This document shows positions 48,400 through 60,045 of a DNA stretch of 64,000 nt, in pieces. The DNA is from Lota lota (lineage: Eukaryota > Chordata > Actinopteri > Gadiformes > Lotidae). Where the stretch lies: positions 517,501 to 581,500 of the forward strand of contig JACYXH010000242.1 of assembly GCA_026745465.1 (NCBI GenBank), in the 5' to 3' direction. Under the pieces are notes generated by a model. That model saw only the letters and a program-made list of their open reading frames with translations. It had not been told where the DNA came from and did no database searches. Position numbers and translations under genes: made by a program. Positions within the stretch are counted from its first letter, which is position 1. Each line of letters begins with the position of its first letter.

Positions 48400-48565
48400 T
48401 TAATCATTTTGAAGACAATATTATCCATAGTGGCTTACAGTACATTTCAGATACATGCCTACAAGTAGGACTACATTAAAGACATTCGTTTTTGAACCCA
48501 GAAGCTTTCATGCAGGAATCAAACACTGTAAACACTAGGGATCAACCTAGCCACTACATTACACT
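48400..48565 (-). mobile_element. tRNA-derived SINE, minus orientation
   Basis: Read on the minus strand, the B box is TGGGTTCAAAAACG (plus 48487-48500), preceded by an A-box-like TGTAGTGGCTAGGTTG. A body with CCTACTTGTAGGCATGTATC follows. The tail CTGTAAGCCACTATGGATAA (near 48420-48440) is the teleost tail CTGTAAGTCACTTTGGATAA with three changes. Head, body and tail are in the same order as the copies at 11.9 and 49.8 kb, so these are one family. Confidence 0.75.
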
Positions 48566-48900
48566 GTGAGGATAGGGATTTAATCCTTAGGGATTGGAAA
48601 CGTTATGCTCGATAGCCTATTATATCTGTGTTTTCTCCGAAATGACACAATAGTAAATCAATGTTTTTGGTGCTATTTCTTCTTGACACATCTTGTTCTT
48701 CTGTTTAGTTTTGATCTATGGCCACCCTTAAACAGATTGGCTTCCTTCCACCCTGTCATCATTCAGTGCCCTTCTCTTTCTTCTCAATTGTCAATTTCTT
48801 CTTCTCTTAGCGGTCCCTTGTTCACCATCTCTCATAGCCCTCCTCCGTTGCCTTGTGTACCCACCTGCTCAGCACTCTGCACTTCTGTAATCTGATCTAG
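48566..48900. other. Unique sequence; no gene seen
   Basis: T/C-rich toward 48780-48860. A 96-codon frame lacks a domain. Confidence 0.5.
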
Positions 48901-49003
48901 TCTCTCTGTCACTCTCTTTGTGTCTCTCTCTGTATCTCTCTCTCCCTCTCTGTGTGTCTCTCTCTATCTCTCTCTCTCGCTCTCTCTCCCTCCTGCTCTC
49001 TTC
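48901..49003. repeat. CT-rich low-complexity tract
   Basis: CTCTCT with CTGTGTGTC and CTATC interruptions. Confidence 0.93.
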
Positions 49004-49033
49004 TCGTCTGCAGTACCACTGCAGTTCTATCAA

Positions 49034-49240
49034 TCACACACACAGACATACATACACACACACAAACACAGTTGTGCGCACAATACACACACACTATTTT
49101 AGAGTTTATTGCAACAGGGCAGAGAACAGAGAGATCTGTTGTGATAGGCACAAACTAATGTCTACATGGACACACACACACGCACATACACACAAACTCA
49201 TTTACACATACAAACGTTCACATATTTTAAGTACACACAA
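49034..49240. repeat. Two CA-rich patches
   Basis: CA-rich at 49034-49095 and 49169-49240 with complex sequence between. Confidence 0.9.
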
Positions 49241-49829
49241 ATGCAGCACACTACCAATGCACAAAGCTGAGCAAAGCCCACTGGGGTATTAATTATTTTC
49301 AAATGTTTTAACATTATTTAAATCCAGAACTATCTCTATAGATCTCTTTGCCTCAGTGGACTCGCCCAATTAAGAGAGGAAAAGAGTGTGTTGCTGTGCG
49401 ATTGCACAGTGTGTTTGAGTTGGGGTGGGGCGGCTGGGGGATTAATGAACTACTGACGTAAGGTAACAATGACAGGAACTGGAATGTCTGGCGAGTGCGG
49501 GGAAAACCCCTGCAGCAATATTTACATTGTAACATTCATATTAGAACAGTGAGGCAAACCATATTTCTTCAAATACAATTATCAAAGGTTATCAAGGCTG
49601 GAGGGGATGTATCCAGTAATGATCAATGCATTGTCATTGATCTGCCAGGTCCAATTACGTTCCTTTGTGTGCTTTCATCCAGATGCATGCAATTAATTGT
49701 TTTTACTATCCATACCATTAACCCTGGCCTCTTTACAGTAACCATAATTTAAAATGCATTCATTGGAAAGGTTTGAACACCGAAGGACTGATTTATCTTG
49801 AAACCAAAAAATCAGAATAATGTCATTAG
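49241..49829. other. Unique sequence; no gene seen
   Basis: Complex DNA, nothing recognised. Confidence 0.5.
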
Positions 49830-50048
49830 GGCGAAGGATAGTGTAGTGTTAAGGGGTTTGATTCCCAGTCAAAGGGGTCTGGGTCGGAGCCCCAGTGTCT
49901 GCAATTTATCTGTAGACATCCTTGAGCAATATGCTCTCAAACCTACCAGCTCCATAATGACTTGAGTCTGTAAGTCACTTTGGGCTTAGGTCATTTTGCT
50001 GGTTCATGAGGTAGCACTTTGGATAAAAGCGTCTGACTAAATAGTTAA
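49830..50048 (+). mobile_element. tRNA-derived SINE with duplicated tail
   Basis: The head has A-box-like GGATAGTGTAGTGTTAAGG (49837 on) and B-box-like GGGTCGGAGCC (49881-49891). The body contains CTGTAGACATCCTTGAGCAA. The tail appears twice: CTGTAAGTCACTTTGGG at about 49968, then GTAGCACTTTGGATAAAAGC followed by GTCTGACTAAATA at 50011-50042. This suggests a small tail duplication or a 3' junction of two copies. Same family as the 48.4 kb element but in the opposite orientation, 1.4 kb away. Confidence 0.8.
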
Positions 50049-50572
50049 TAGCAATGTCAACAAAATGGGTCTGCTCTTAAAGCACGGCGTTGGGTATTAA
50101 TAAAAGAAGAAAAGTAAATGGAATCTGACCGTGATATAATGCCATAAACAAATCCATATTCGTTTTTTTTATCAAGGATTAACCTCAGGTTTTCCTCAGT
50201 TTAGTGCAAACACAAAACCGCCAGACTTTAGAAGTTTCCCCCTCTCATCATGAAAAGCTAGTGTGACTTAAATATAAAAGAAGAAAATAAATAATTTAAA
50301 CGCCATCTTTTTCAAAGCCTTAAACTACTTTTTTACCCCCACCCCATTTCCTGGTGTGTGTTTTGTAGATTGCCAGGCGTACAGCTAATGAGAGGAGAGA
50401 GAGTAAATTGTCTCCATTTGTTCCACCTCAGAGTGGTATTTGAGAATGAATCATCTTTAATTACCAGGGAAGCTGGCGCACAGCACTGTTGTTTAATAAA
50501 TGAAGGTGGTGGAGCAAGTTCAACAACAATGCAAGGCTGATGTTTAAGTAACATCAATATTTAAGCTGTTTG
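50049..50572. other. Unique sequence; no gene seen
   Basis: AT-rich mixed DNA. Confidence 0.5.
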
Positions 50573-50674
50573 GCTCTCTCTCCTTCCCTCTCTCTCCCTC
50601 TCCTTCTCTCTCCCTCTCTTTCTCTCTCTCTCTTTCCCTCTATCTTTCCCTCTTTCTCTCTCTCTCCCTCTCTC
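50573..50674. repeat. Pyrimidine-rich CCTCTC/CTTTC tract
   Basis: Almost pure C/T, with CCTCTCTCTCC and CTTTCC words. Confidence 0.94.
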
Positions 50675-50790
50675 GTGTAATCCTCGATGGCATTTGACGT
50701 GGCCACAGACATAATTTGTTTTCGAAACCGTGCTGATCAGTTCCACATGGCTGCACTCATCGTTAATCTTAGGAGACTGCATATTTGGGA

Positions 50791-50791
<1 letters not shown>

Positions 50792-50823
<32 letters not shown>

Positions 50824-50825
50824 AG
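50792..50825. repeat. (GT)15 followed by GAGAGA
   Basis: A pure GT run of about 30 bp. Confidence 0.96.
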
Positions 50826-51348
50826 AACAGCCTTTGTTATTTTTTCTTACAGTAACATGGGTGTTTTTCCTTTGTGTACGATTAACATATTTTGTCTATG
50901 AACACGGTTGTATAGCTGCATTGTGCAGCTACCTGTTTATTTAAATGTGGGAGTAGAGGGCCCCAAACCAATACGGATCTTCTCCTGAACTCTGGGGTCC
51001 TCAGTCCTCGCTCTCCCGGATGAAGGTGCTGAATGCCTGGAACGATTGGACCTCAATTTTCTACCAGCTATTTTATTGCAAGATTTACAAGGCCCCTTGT
51101 GTATTGCTTTGCATGTTTGCAAATAAGTCATTTCAGGAAGAAACCTTTATCCGTGGTGACTCAAAGTGAATACCGACCCTGGTATAGTTAGGGAGCGGGT
51201 ATAAAAGGAGGCTTTTTTGCGCATGGATGCCTACAGATAGGCTGGGGAAAGCTGATATCAAACTGAGAAACTTTCTGGATATCAGTCTGTTGGTTTAACA
51301 GCATATAATTGTTGTAAGTCATGGCAACTCTCTCTCACTGGTCTTTTC
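50826..51348. other. Unique sequence; no gene seen
   Basis: A 64-codon minus-strand frame at 50937-51131 has no domain. GGTATAAAAGG at 51198-51208 is a TATA-box-like word, but nothing else promoter-like surrounds it. Confidence 0.45.
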
Positions 51349-51372
51349 TCTCTCTCTCTCTCTCTCTCTCTC
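51349..51372. repeat. (CT)12
   Basis: Short pure CT run. Confidence 0.94.
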
Positions 51373-51960
51373 AACACTCACTGAACAGCTTCACAAAAGT
51401 CTGCCCATTCCATGCACTCCCCTAGTCATTCCTCAGCCTCCTCATTAACAGCAATCCTCCTTCACCCCTCCACACACCTCTTCTCTCCCTCCCTCCCTCC
51501 TTCCCTTCATCTCCTCCTCTATAGAGCATTTACAGCTTACAGCTCAGCTCTGCTCATCAGGGGCAATCTATCGCCACCCGGCCCTCCTTCTGAAAATAAT
51601 TGTGCATGGTGTGGTGTGTGTGACGGAAGTGCACAAGAGAGTGTGGACGAGAGAGCAGGAGGGCTGAGGGACAGAGGGAGGGAAGTAAGAATGAAAGAAA
51701 GTAACCGAGAAGAGCAGAGAGACTGAATGCGTGTGAGAGAGAGGGACAGAGACAGATAAAGAATGTGATGGAGAGGAGTTTAAGTGGGAGGAGATGGGAG
51801 CTGATGGGGTCCAAGGGGGGATAGAAGTTTAAGAGATGGAGCACAGGAGAAGAGAAACAAAAATAAACTGTTAAAGGGACGAGCTCTGGGTGCTTTGAGA
51901 GTGGGGTGGGCAGCCTGTTGTGCCCACCCAACCTGCAGGTTCCAGGAACACATTTAGACA
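51373..51960. other. Unique sequence with CT- then GA-rich halves; no gene seen
   Basis: A pyrimidine-rich patch (51480-51520, CTCCCTCCCTCCTTCCC) faces a purine-rich one (51640-51865). Overlapping frames on both strands are Ser/Leu- or Arg/Glu-biased. Confidence 0.5.
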
Positions 51961-52282
51961 CATTTCCTAATCCTCATCATTAGCACGGTATGGTAATAAT
52001 CTCCTCTGGAAAGCCCGGGACGTTGTTAGCATCCTAATGCCCCAGAAACATCAGTTATGACGCGATAAGCAAACAACAGTTAGCGCTTTATTGCCTTGGT
52101 GCAAACAAAGCAAGCTACCGTAAGCCATGTTTTGCGACGATGCCCTGGCCTTGAGCAATGCTAATTCCTGCTAGCGCTGGCAGGTGTTAGCGAATGGGAG
52201 AACAATGCTAAATCCCTGCTGGCCAACCCCTACCATGCTGGGGTTTAGCACATCTCTTGTTTGCATAGTCTGGCAAGACTGC

Positions 52283-52284
<2 letters not shown>
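51961..52284. promoter_or_regulatory. Repeat-free block, candidate CNE
   Basis: Motifs include TTATGACGCGATAAGC (CRE-like plus GATA-type), AGCAAACAACAG (forkhead-like) and several TTAGC/CTAAT words. The block is flanked by simple repeats on both sides but is itself clean. Regulatory function is a guess from motif density. Confidence 0.25.
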
Positions 52285-52337
<53 letters not shown>

Positions 52338-52650
52338 CTACACATAGATATGTGCACACCCACAGTCACATGCAAGTACACACATATATGCACAAGTACA
52401 CACATTCACTCGATCACTCACTTAGTCAGTCACTAACACATTCACGCGCACATGCACGCGTGCACACACACATACACACGCACACACACGTGCACAAACA
52501 TACACATAGACACGCGCATGGTCTCATGCAGGTACACATATATGCACGTCCACATACATTCATTAGCTCACTCACTTTCTCAGTCACTCACACATTCATA
52601 CTCACAATCACACACACATACACCCGCCCACACACACATACACACACAGC
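52285..52650. repeat. (CA)24 plus CA-rich region with ~157-bp duplication
   Basis: A pure CA run covers 52285-52332. Beyond it, a block with TGCAAGTACACACATATATG, TCACTCACTTAGTCAGTCAC and ACACATTCAC (from 52371) is repeated as TGCAGGTACACATATATG, TCACTCACTTTCTCAGTCAC and ACACATTCAT (from 52527). The offset is about 156-160 bp. Confidence 0.85.
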
Positions 52651-53364
52651 CCAGATTCCTATTAACCTGCATGAGCCCCTGCACTGTGGGGAGTAAACCT
52701 TAATTTCTCAGCCCCTAGTGGCTATTGGAACTGAAGGTCATCAGGCTGATATAGTTCACTTCTAATTACTGTTAGACTTGCCTCCAGGAGCTAATAGTTT
52801 TGCGCATGCATGCATGCATGTGTGTGTGGGTTTGTGTGTATGTGGTTTGAGACAGTGTAAGTATGTAGAGGCATATGTGTGTGTTCCCTGGGCACATTGT
52901 TAAGTGTACGTGTCAGTACTGTATCCGTCTTTGAACTGTTCCTCTGAAGCTCTGTTAGAAAATGTAATGCATGACCTTTCAACCTCAGTGTTGAGGATTG
53001 AAGCATGGCAGACCTGTCTTTAGCTGCCCTTCCCCCTGAACACCCATCTACTATTAAAATCGTCATCATCTGTATCATCCTTCTTGTCTCGCTCCATCAG
53101 TCGATCTCCTTCTGTGAGTCTGTGTGCGTGTGTGCATGTGTGTGCCTTTTCTGCCTATTCATCTTCTTCTTGATACCCAATGTCTCTTACAATGTTTGTC
53201 ATCCTTCTTAACCCATGCCCCCAGCCCTCGCACCACACACTCGCCCCCCATCCCCAGCCCAGCCGAGCACTGTCCACTTCGTAGTGCCTGGAAGTGTCTG
53301 AGGCGGGCAGCACTTATTGATCACAGGATTACAGGAACAGACTTCAGTCCAGCAAGTCCTCCTC

Positions 53365-53365
<1 letters not shown>
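52651..53365. other. Unique sequence with a GT-tinged patch; no gene seen
   Basis: GCATGCATGCATGCATGTGT and GT words occupy 52803-52870. The rest is complex. Confidence 0.5.
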
Positions 53366-53443
<78 letters not shown>

Positions 53444-53537
53444 GTCTCTGTCTCTGTCTCTGTCTCTGTCTTATGTCTCTTTCTCTCTTTCTCGATCTTA
53501 TCTCTCTCTCTTTCTCTTTCTTATCTCTCTCTCTCTG
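53366..53537. repeat. (CT)n passing into (CTCTGT)n
   Basis: A pure TC run covers 53369-53437, then five TCTCTG hexamers, then imperfect CT/CTTAT. Confidence 0.97.
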
Positions 53538-53692
53538 GGCCTAAGTGTGAGGTAATACATGTACACAGGCCCTTCTCAGTGCCAGTGGGCTCTCCATGAA
53601 TTGCTAATGACTGCTTTTAACACCCTCGCCTTGCCAGCCATGCAAAGTCTTACCCTTAGTGGTAACAAGGGAGAATGAAGAAGCTAAACAGT

Positions 53693-53719
53693 GGGGGGGG
53701 GGGGGGGGGGGGGGGGGGG
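53693..53719. repeat. Poly-G, 27 nt
   Basis: Twenty-seven consecutive G residues. Confidence 0.97.
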
Positions 53720-53754
53720 AGCGAGAGTTAAAGCCAAGGAATGCTGAAAGCAAT

Positions 53755-54070
53755 TATTGTGCGTGTGCCTATGCATGTGTGTATTATGTACGAATGTATG
53801 CGTGTGTGCTTATGTGTGCCTATACATGTGTGTGCCTGTGCATGTGTGTGCATTCATACATTTCTGTGTGTGTGTGTTTGTGCATGTATTCATTTATATG
53901 TGTGTGTGCACAAGTGTGTGTACATCCATTTATTTGTGTGTGTGCGAGGCAAGCATGTGCGTGTATGTGTGTTTTTGTGCAAGTGTGTGTGTGTCCATGT
54001 ACATCTATGCATGTGTTTGTGTTTTAGTGTGCACATCCATGTACGTCTGTGCGTGCGTGTGCATGCATTG
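53755..54070. repeat. Degenerate GT-rich tract
   Basis: GTGTGTGC with ATGCATG, CATCCAT and TTCATT interruptions. CCATGTACATCTATGCATG (53995) and CCATGTACGTCTGTGCGTG (54038) are related words 43 bp apart. Cys/Val-rich frames on the plus strand are artefacts. Confidence 0.92.
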
Positions 54071-54973
<903 letters not shown>

Positions 54974-57393
54974 CATTTATATTTATTTCAAGAATGGATT
55001 TATTTCTATTCTGTGTTAACAAACATGCTAACGTAATGTGCAAAAGACCCGTCCAATTCCCATACCGTACACACATATGCAGAATGTTATTCCAAACCCA
55101 AATTTACTAGGGCTTTATTTTGAGAATTTGCCACTGATCATATAAATAGTTTTGTTTGTCTTTTCCCCAACAAGAAACACATCTGTTGTTCGATGGACTA
55201 GAATTCTTTTGAACAGGAAAGAAAACGTTTTTGTTGTTTAATTCGGAAATAAGAAAAACGCATCAAACGACGCTACCCTTGTCCTTCAACTTGTTCAAGC
55301 TTATTAACATGCTTTAGGGAGAGCTGTGTACCACATACAGAGATTGGCCCCCAAGACAATGTCTAATTGAAATCCATTAGAGTCATAAAGGCTATATACA
55401 GGTATAGATTAACTATCCACATCATTCTCTGTGCATGATAGTGAATAGGTTTCAGACCATTTATACCTGGCTATACCCGGCTTAGGAAGGCATGGTAGCA
55501 CCCACACTGTTTTTAATGTTGTTTCTACATAACTTAAATTCGTTTTTTTTTACTTGCACATTTCATATAACTTAAAGGGTTTGTCAGGTTTGCTAAGACC
55601 CAAGGTTAAGTGTTGAAATTGTCTATTTCTATGTTTTGTTCAGCTCAACCCATGTCATGGTGTACATGCGCTCCGAATCGGGTGGTTGATGAGCCATTTA
55701 CATTCTATTCCATTTCATTCTATCAAAGTGTTTAACAGCTCCCATAGTGGTATCTTTGATTTGTCCATCAGTGCAAACAAACTGCCATGGCTAGGTAGTT
55801 TTATCCATTAGTGCCAAAGAACAAATCCACAAGTTTAGATTCTATGTTTACACGCCACTGCGCATGCTCACGAACTTGGAGACTGAGGGGAACGCAGTTA
55901 GAATTCTAAGCAAAGAAGGTTGCTGCGTTTTAGGCAGTGTGATAATTGAATTCTAAGTACAGAGCAACATTTCAATATTACAGATAAAGATTTATTTTCT
56001 TGACTGTCCCAGCGAATCGATTTCTGTCGGATCCGTATGCCTCCTCAATCTGTGCCTCTCTGCAGGTCTGACTTCAATTGCTTCTCCACAGTACTCGGGT
56101 TTATACAAGTACAGTGGACTGGGTCCAAATACTCCTGTTTCATAAAACTTGTCAGTATCGGAGTCATTGTGATATAAGGGAATTGCTGTATTCTTAATAC
56201 AGCATTCAGTTGGTAGCCTAAAATACAACCACTATCTTCGCTCAAAATTATAACTGTGCGCCTCTCAGTGTCTAAGTCTGTGAGCATGAGCAGTGGTGTG
56301 TAGACACAGAATCACAACTTGTGGATTTGTTTGTTTGTGGGCACTATTGGAGAAAGCTACCTAGCCAGGGCAGTTCATATGCGCTTACTTGTGTTGGACA
56401 AAACAAAGCACAAAACACTCGTTTGGAATAGAATGGATGTCAATGGCTAGCCAACTAGAGCATTTTGGAATGCAAGTACACCTCGAGATGGGCTGAGTTA
56501 AATAAAAATCATGGCTTATCTTAATTAACCTGGGTTGGTAGCAAATCGGCAGAATCCCTTATAGAGGCTTTCATAATTGTTTTAACACTAGATGATGGGT
56601 AGTACTCTTCTGCTATGGCAAAATTATTTGGAATTAATATGCAGTGCTTAGATTGGTTGAAAGTACCAAGAACAATTACCATGTGGCAGTGGTCAGCCAG
56701 AGCTATGAGCAAAGTTGAATAATCAATTGAAAATTAGCAACATAACTTCAAACAAAGGAAAATATAAAAACAACATTCAACTGACTGCCGCGGCTGCTGG
56801 TTCAGGGTTATACAGCATAATGAAAGAGAATATTTGTTAGGATTTGTAAAGGTTGATTTTTCATTTACCATTTTAAAAACAGATATTTCAAAGGGTATGC
56901 ATGAATCCTTTCTAAAAGACGACATATCTTAATCATAACGATGGACAAGTGTGTAAATCCCTTATGGCAACCATACAATCCGACTGTCACAGCAAAAAAG
57001 GACAAAAGAAAATATATATTTTATAATTTGTTATCACAATAAACATGTTTGTAATTATAAGCTGTGTGCCACATTTCGTGCTGGTAACAAACCTCACCTT
57101 AAAAATGAATAAAATAATAAATAAATAAATGGCAAAAACAATTACATAATCATACAGTTGTAATTCATTCCATCTGTTTGCTAAGATATGTGGATATTTA
57201 ATCTGACAGTAGGAAAACAACAAAACTGTAATGAGCTGAATTTATGAAGTTGCCATCATAGGTTTCATACAGACGTGTGTAAGTGCAAGTCACTGCGGGG
57301 GTCCATTATACAGAGCACTTAAGATCACCACGGGAAGTCTATTGGGCAAACCAGAGGCCAAATATTTTGACGGAAGAAAATAGACGTGCACTG

Positions 57394-57394
<1 letters not shown>
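54974..57394. other. Large unique stretch; no gene seen
   Basis: About 2.4 kb with no microsatellite over 20 bp. Minus-strand frames at 55992-56287 and 56521-56925 are under 85 codons with no recognisable domain. AAAT-rich DNA lies near 57105-57130. Confidence 0.5.

Positions 57395-57463
<69 letters not shown>
57395..57463. repeat. (AC)34 microsatellite
   Basis: A pure AC run of about 69 bp. Confidence 0.98.
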
Positions 57464-57468
<5 letters not shown>

Positions 57469-57673
57469 CACATACTTATTCCACAGTATTCAGCTAATCT
57501 TTTCGGGTCTTTCCGTGTCAAAAGCGTTATTATTCCCACCACCGAGGTGGGAATACCAAGTCCTCCCTCTAGCCTTTGGAAGAGGCTTGTCCAGAGGAAC
57601 GAAGCTGGATAGGAATTAGCTGTGTCGGCTGCGTAGGTTATGAATGTTATAACATTGCTCTTTGTACTACACT
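57464..57673. other. Unique sequence with a 10-bp-arm hairpin
   Basis: TATTCCCACC (57531-57540) pairs with GGTGGGAATA (57546-57555) across a 5-nt loop. No gene was seen. Confidence 0.55.
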
Positions 57674-57900
57674 GGACACACACACCAATACTTACACATA
57701 ATGAAACACACACACACACACATAAATGAAAGACACTCACACACATAGTGAAACACATACATACACACAAAGAAACACAGACACACACACGTAAAGAAAC
57801 ATACAAATAAAATGCAAACACAATACACATACACACAAAGAAACATTCACACACAGGCGCACCCATAAAGAAACACAAACATAAAGAAAATAAACACACA

Positions 57901-57936
<36 letters not shown>
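57674..57936. repeat. CA-rich minisatellite with GAAACA units
   Basis: AAAGAAACAC- or ATGAAACAC-type words recur about every 22-30 bp from 57702 to 57890 (for example ATGAAACACAC, AGTGAAACACATAC, AAAGAAACACAGAC, AAAGAAACATAC), separated by CA filler. A pure CA run closes it at 57903-57936. Confidence 0.85.
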
Positions 57937-57937
<1 letters not shown>

Positions 57938-58195
57938 ATCTTGTGCCAGTGATAGCAGTCAAAGGCAGTGAGTTCAACTCCATACGGTCCCGAAAAAGAT
58001 CAGTCCTAGGTGAGCGCTCAATGAATCAGGCGGGCCAAACGGATTGGTGTTGGCATCCACTGGACAGGCCCAACAGCCGTCCAGCCAGGCGCACTGCCAC
58101 AGAGAGAATGAGGAGGAGGTGGGGGGGGGGGATGAATGAGGGAAAGACGATGGAAAATTGGACGAGAAGAGACTGCTGTATTTCACACAGATTTC
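57937..58195. other. Unique sequence with G11 run; no gene seen
   Basis: Poly-G at 58121-58131. The rest is complex. Confidence 0.5.
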
Positions 58196-58340
58196 ACTCT
58201 CTCACTCTTTCTCCTGCTGTTTCTCTCTCTCTTGTTCGGCCGCTCTCTATCTCTGGGTCTCTCTTTATCTCTGTTTCTCGTGCTCTCTCTAGCTATCTGT
58301 CTGTCTGTCTCTCCTCTCTCTCTCTCTGTCTCTGTCTCTG
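58196..58340. repeat. CT-rich low-complexity tract
   Basis: CTCTCT with CTGTCTGTCTGT and TTCGGCCGC interruptions. Confidence 0.93.
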
Positions 58341-58506
58341 AGTAATGTTTTCTGAGGGGCGAGTGTCAAGCGCACCCATCCACTAGTGCTCCCACCCACC
58401 AATTAGTATCTGGCAAGGAAACCATTCTTGAAACATACCAACAAGCATGCCAAACGAGTTGTGTATATGAATGCATGTGTGTATTTGCGTGTCGCTCATG
58501 CAACGG

Positions 58507-58528
58507 CATTGCATATGCATATGCAATG
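58507..58528. repeat. 22-bp perfect palindrome with octamer-like arms
   Basis: CATTGCATATG followed by CATATGCAATG is perfectly self-complementary with no loop. Each arm contains ATGCAAT/ATTGCAT, close to a POU-domain octamer site (ATGCAAAT), so a dimeric binding site is conceivable. Confidence 0.85.
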
Positions 58529-58609
58529 GCAACGTGGCACACATGCACAAACAAATATAACAAATTCTTAATCCTTCCATTGTCGATCCGTAATTTTTTC
58601 CTGAGAGTC

Positions 58610-58690
58610 GTGTGTCAGAGAATAGGACCGATTATAAAATGGAGGTGGATGCTCGATTTTATAATCTGTCCTATTCTCTGATCCACACAT
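58610..58690 (+). ncRNA. MicroRNA-sized hairpin, near-perfect stem
   Basis: The 5' arm (58616-58640, CAGAGAATAGGACCGATT then ATAAAAT) pairs with the 3' arm (58656-58680, ATTTTATAATCTGTCCTATT then CTCTG) at 24 of 25 positions; the single mismatch is C opposite A. The loop is 15 nt (58641-58655). A further 6-bp basal stem (58610-58615 with 58685-58690) follows a 4-nt bulge. Length and loop size fit an animal pre-miRNA. The stem is more perfect than most conserved miRNAs, so a young miRNA, hairpin siRNA source or miniature inverted-repeat element are all possible. I do not recognise a known mature sequence. Transcription strand is unknown; plus is nominal. Confidence 0.35.
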
Positions 58691-58906
58691 CTGCCTTCCA
58701 CCATTTGTCCATCAAAACACAATTGAATTGAACTCCTTGTTTCTCCATCTCCCGGAGGTTGCCCTCCGATGTCGTGCCTAGGAAAAATGCTATGAGATCA
58801 ACATGATTTTTTGTGTGTGTGTGTATTACTATCACTTTGTTCTCTCCAGATCCTGATATGAATCATGCTACGATGTTGTTGTCATTGTTTTTGTTTTTCT
58901 GGGAAC

Positions 58907-59075
58907 GGGTACAGCTTACTTTACAGCCTTGAAGGTCATCATGGTGCACACACAACCCCCCTCCTTCATCAAATCTGCCCAAATGGCTTACCACCACTTC
59001 ACTCCCATGCTGCGCCACTCTGTACTGCTGTGTGCCAACACATTTACACACCTCCGTGTATCTGCTTGTTGAGTG
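58907..59075. other. Open segment with splice-like edge on either strand (weak)
   Basis: On the plus strand, CAGCTTACTTTACAG ends at 58926 as an acceptor, and a frame stays open for about 48 codons (LKVIMVHTQPPSFIKSAQMA and on) to a TGA. On the minus strand the same edge reads AAA/GTAAGC, a donor, preceded by a 40-codon open frame. I recognise neither peptide. Two-sided openness suggests composition rather than coding. Confidence 0.12.
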
Positions 59076-59289
59076 TTATTATAGTACCTGGCATGAATAC
59101 CAGGTACCAAAAGGTAACCAAAAGTCTTGAGACGAAATGTCTTTCATAGGGGTGTTTGCCGCATTATCAAGAAGCCGCTCCGTCGAAAAGCACCGCCTCC
59201 ACCGCCGTCGTCGACCGCCCACCTCCAGCTCCTTATCATCTTTCACACCCCACCCCACCCACCACTACCTCCACCACCACTTCACACTG

Positions 59290-59500
59290 CAGGCCAGCGC
59301 GATGAGCCAGCCTCCGTCCGCCCCGTGGATAACCTGCGACGCAGCAAATCACTCATCCCAAGCAGGCCTTTAATTACAGCGGATAAATAATAGATAAACC
59401 CACTGTCCCTGGACAATATGGCCCTCCCGTGGCCCCATATCTTCATGGAAAGTTAAATGGGGGTGGCTTTTGATTTGTCACCGGGGTATTACAGAATGGA
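59290..59500. promoter_or_regulatory. Repeat-free block, candidate CNE
   Basis: GGCCTTTAATTACAGCGG, GATAAATAATAGATAAACCC and ACAATATGGCCCTCC lie in clean, balanced sequence. TTTAATTA is a homeodomain-type core and GATAAA is GATA-like. Conservation is inferred only. Confidence 0.3.
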
Positions 59501-60024
59501 AGTGAATGAAAATGGCACAGGCTCGGTACCCTGGGGTTCCAATGGCTGGTTATTCACTCGTCTGATTCAACATGCGTTGCCACTCAATTTGAGCGACACT
59601 TTTGCACAGCGGTAGCGTAATGTCGTCTTTCCAGATGCTTAAAGAGTTATGTAAAATGGCACAAAGGCGCACGCTTGGGTTGTGCTCGTAGAGCACATCT
59701 TTGTCATTATCGCACCTCCATTCTTATGGATAAAGCCAAAGTCAAACTTGTGGTTTTTAGGGTTTAAGATTTAACGGAGAGAGGGAACTGTTAATGTTTA
59801 TTGAACCTATATTCTTCGTTGCAGGAACATTCGTTTTTTCTGTGTCTTCATAGCTCTATCCTCTATCTCGGTCCCTCCGGGGAGCTCTTGTCAGGGAAAG
59901 CCAGGTGCACAAGACCTCTTCTGTAGCCTTTCTTACAAAATCGTACATTATGGTCACCCTACTAGCTTCTGATGCAGACACCCTCCAATGGCCGCATAAA
60001 GAAGAAGAAAAATAAAATAGACAT

Positions 60025-60045
60025 GGGGGGGGGGGGGGGGGGGGG
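60025..60045. repeat. Poly-G, 21 nt
   Basis: Twenty-one consecutive G residues. Confidence 0.97.

Larger units (their letters stand above)
58341..60024. other. Mostly unique sequence with palindrome, hairpin and CNE-like block
   Basis: The palindrome (58507-58528), hairpin (58610-58690), exon-like segment (58907-59075) and clean block (59290-59500) are listed separately. GTACCTGG (59084-59091) and CCAGGTAC (59100-59107) form a further small hairpin. Confidence 0.5.

Noticed and set aside
51198..51208. GGTATAAAAGG as a promoter TATA box
   Set aside because: No CpG enrichment, initiator or downstream exon-like sequence accompanies it.
57339..57983. 214-codon minus-strand frame
   Set aside because: Most of it is Cys/Val translation of CA/GT repeat; the central non-repeat part has no domain.
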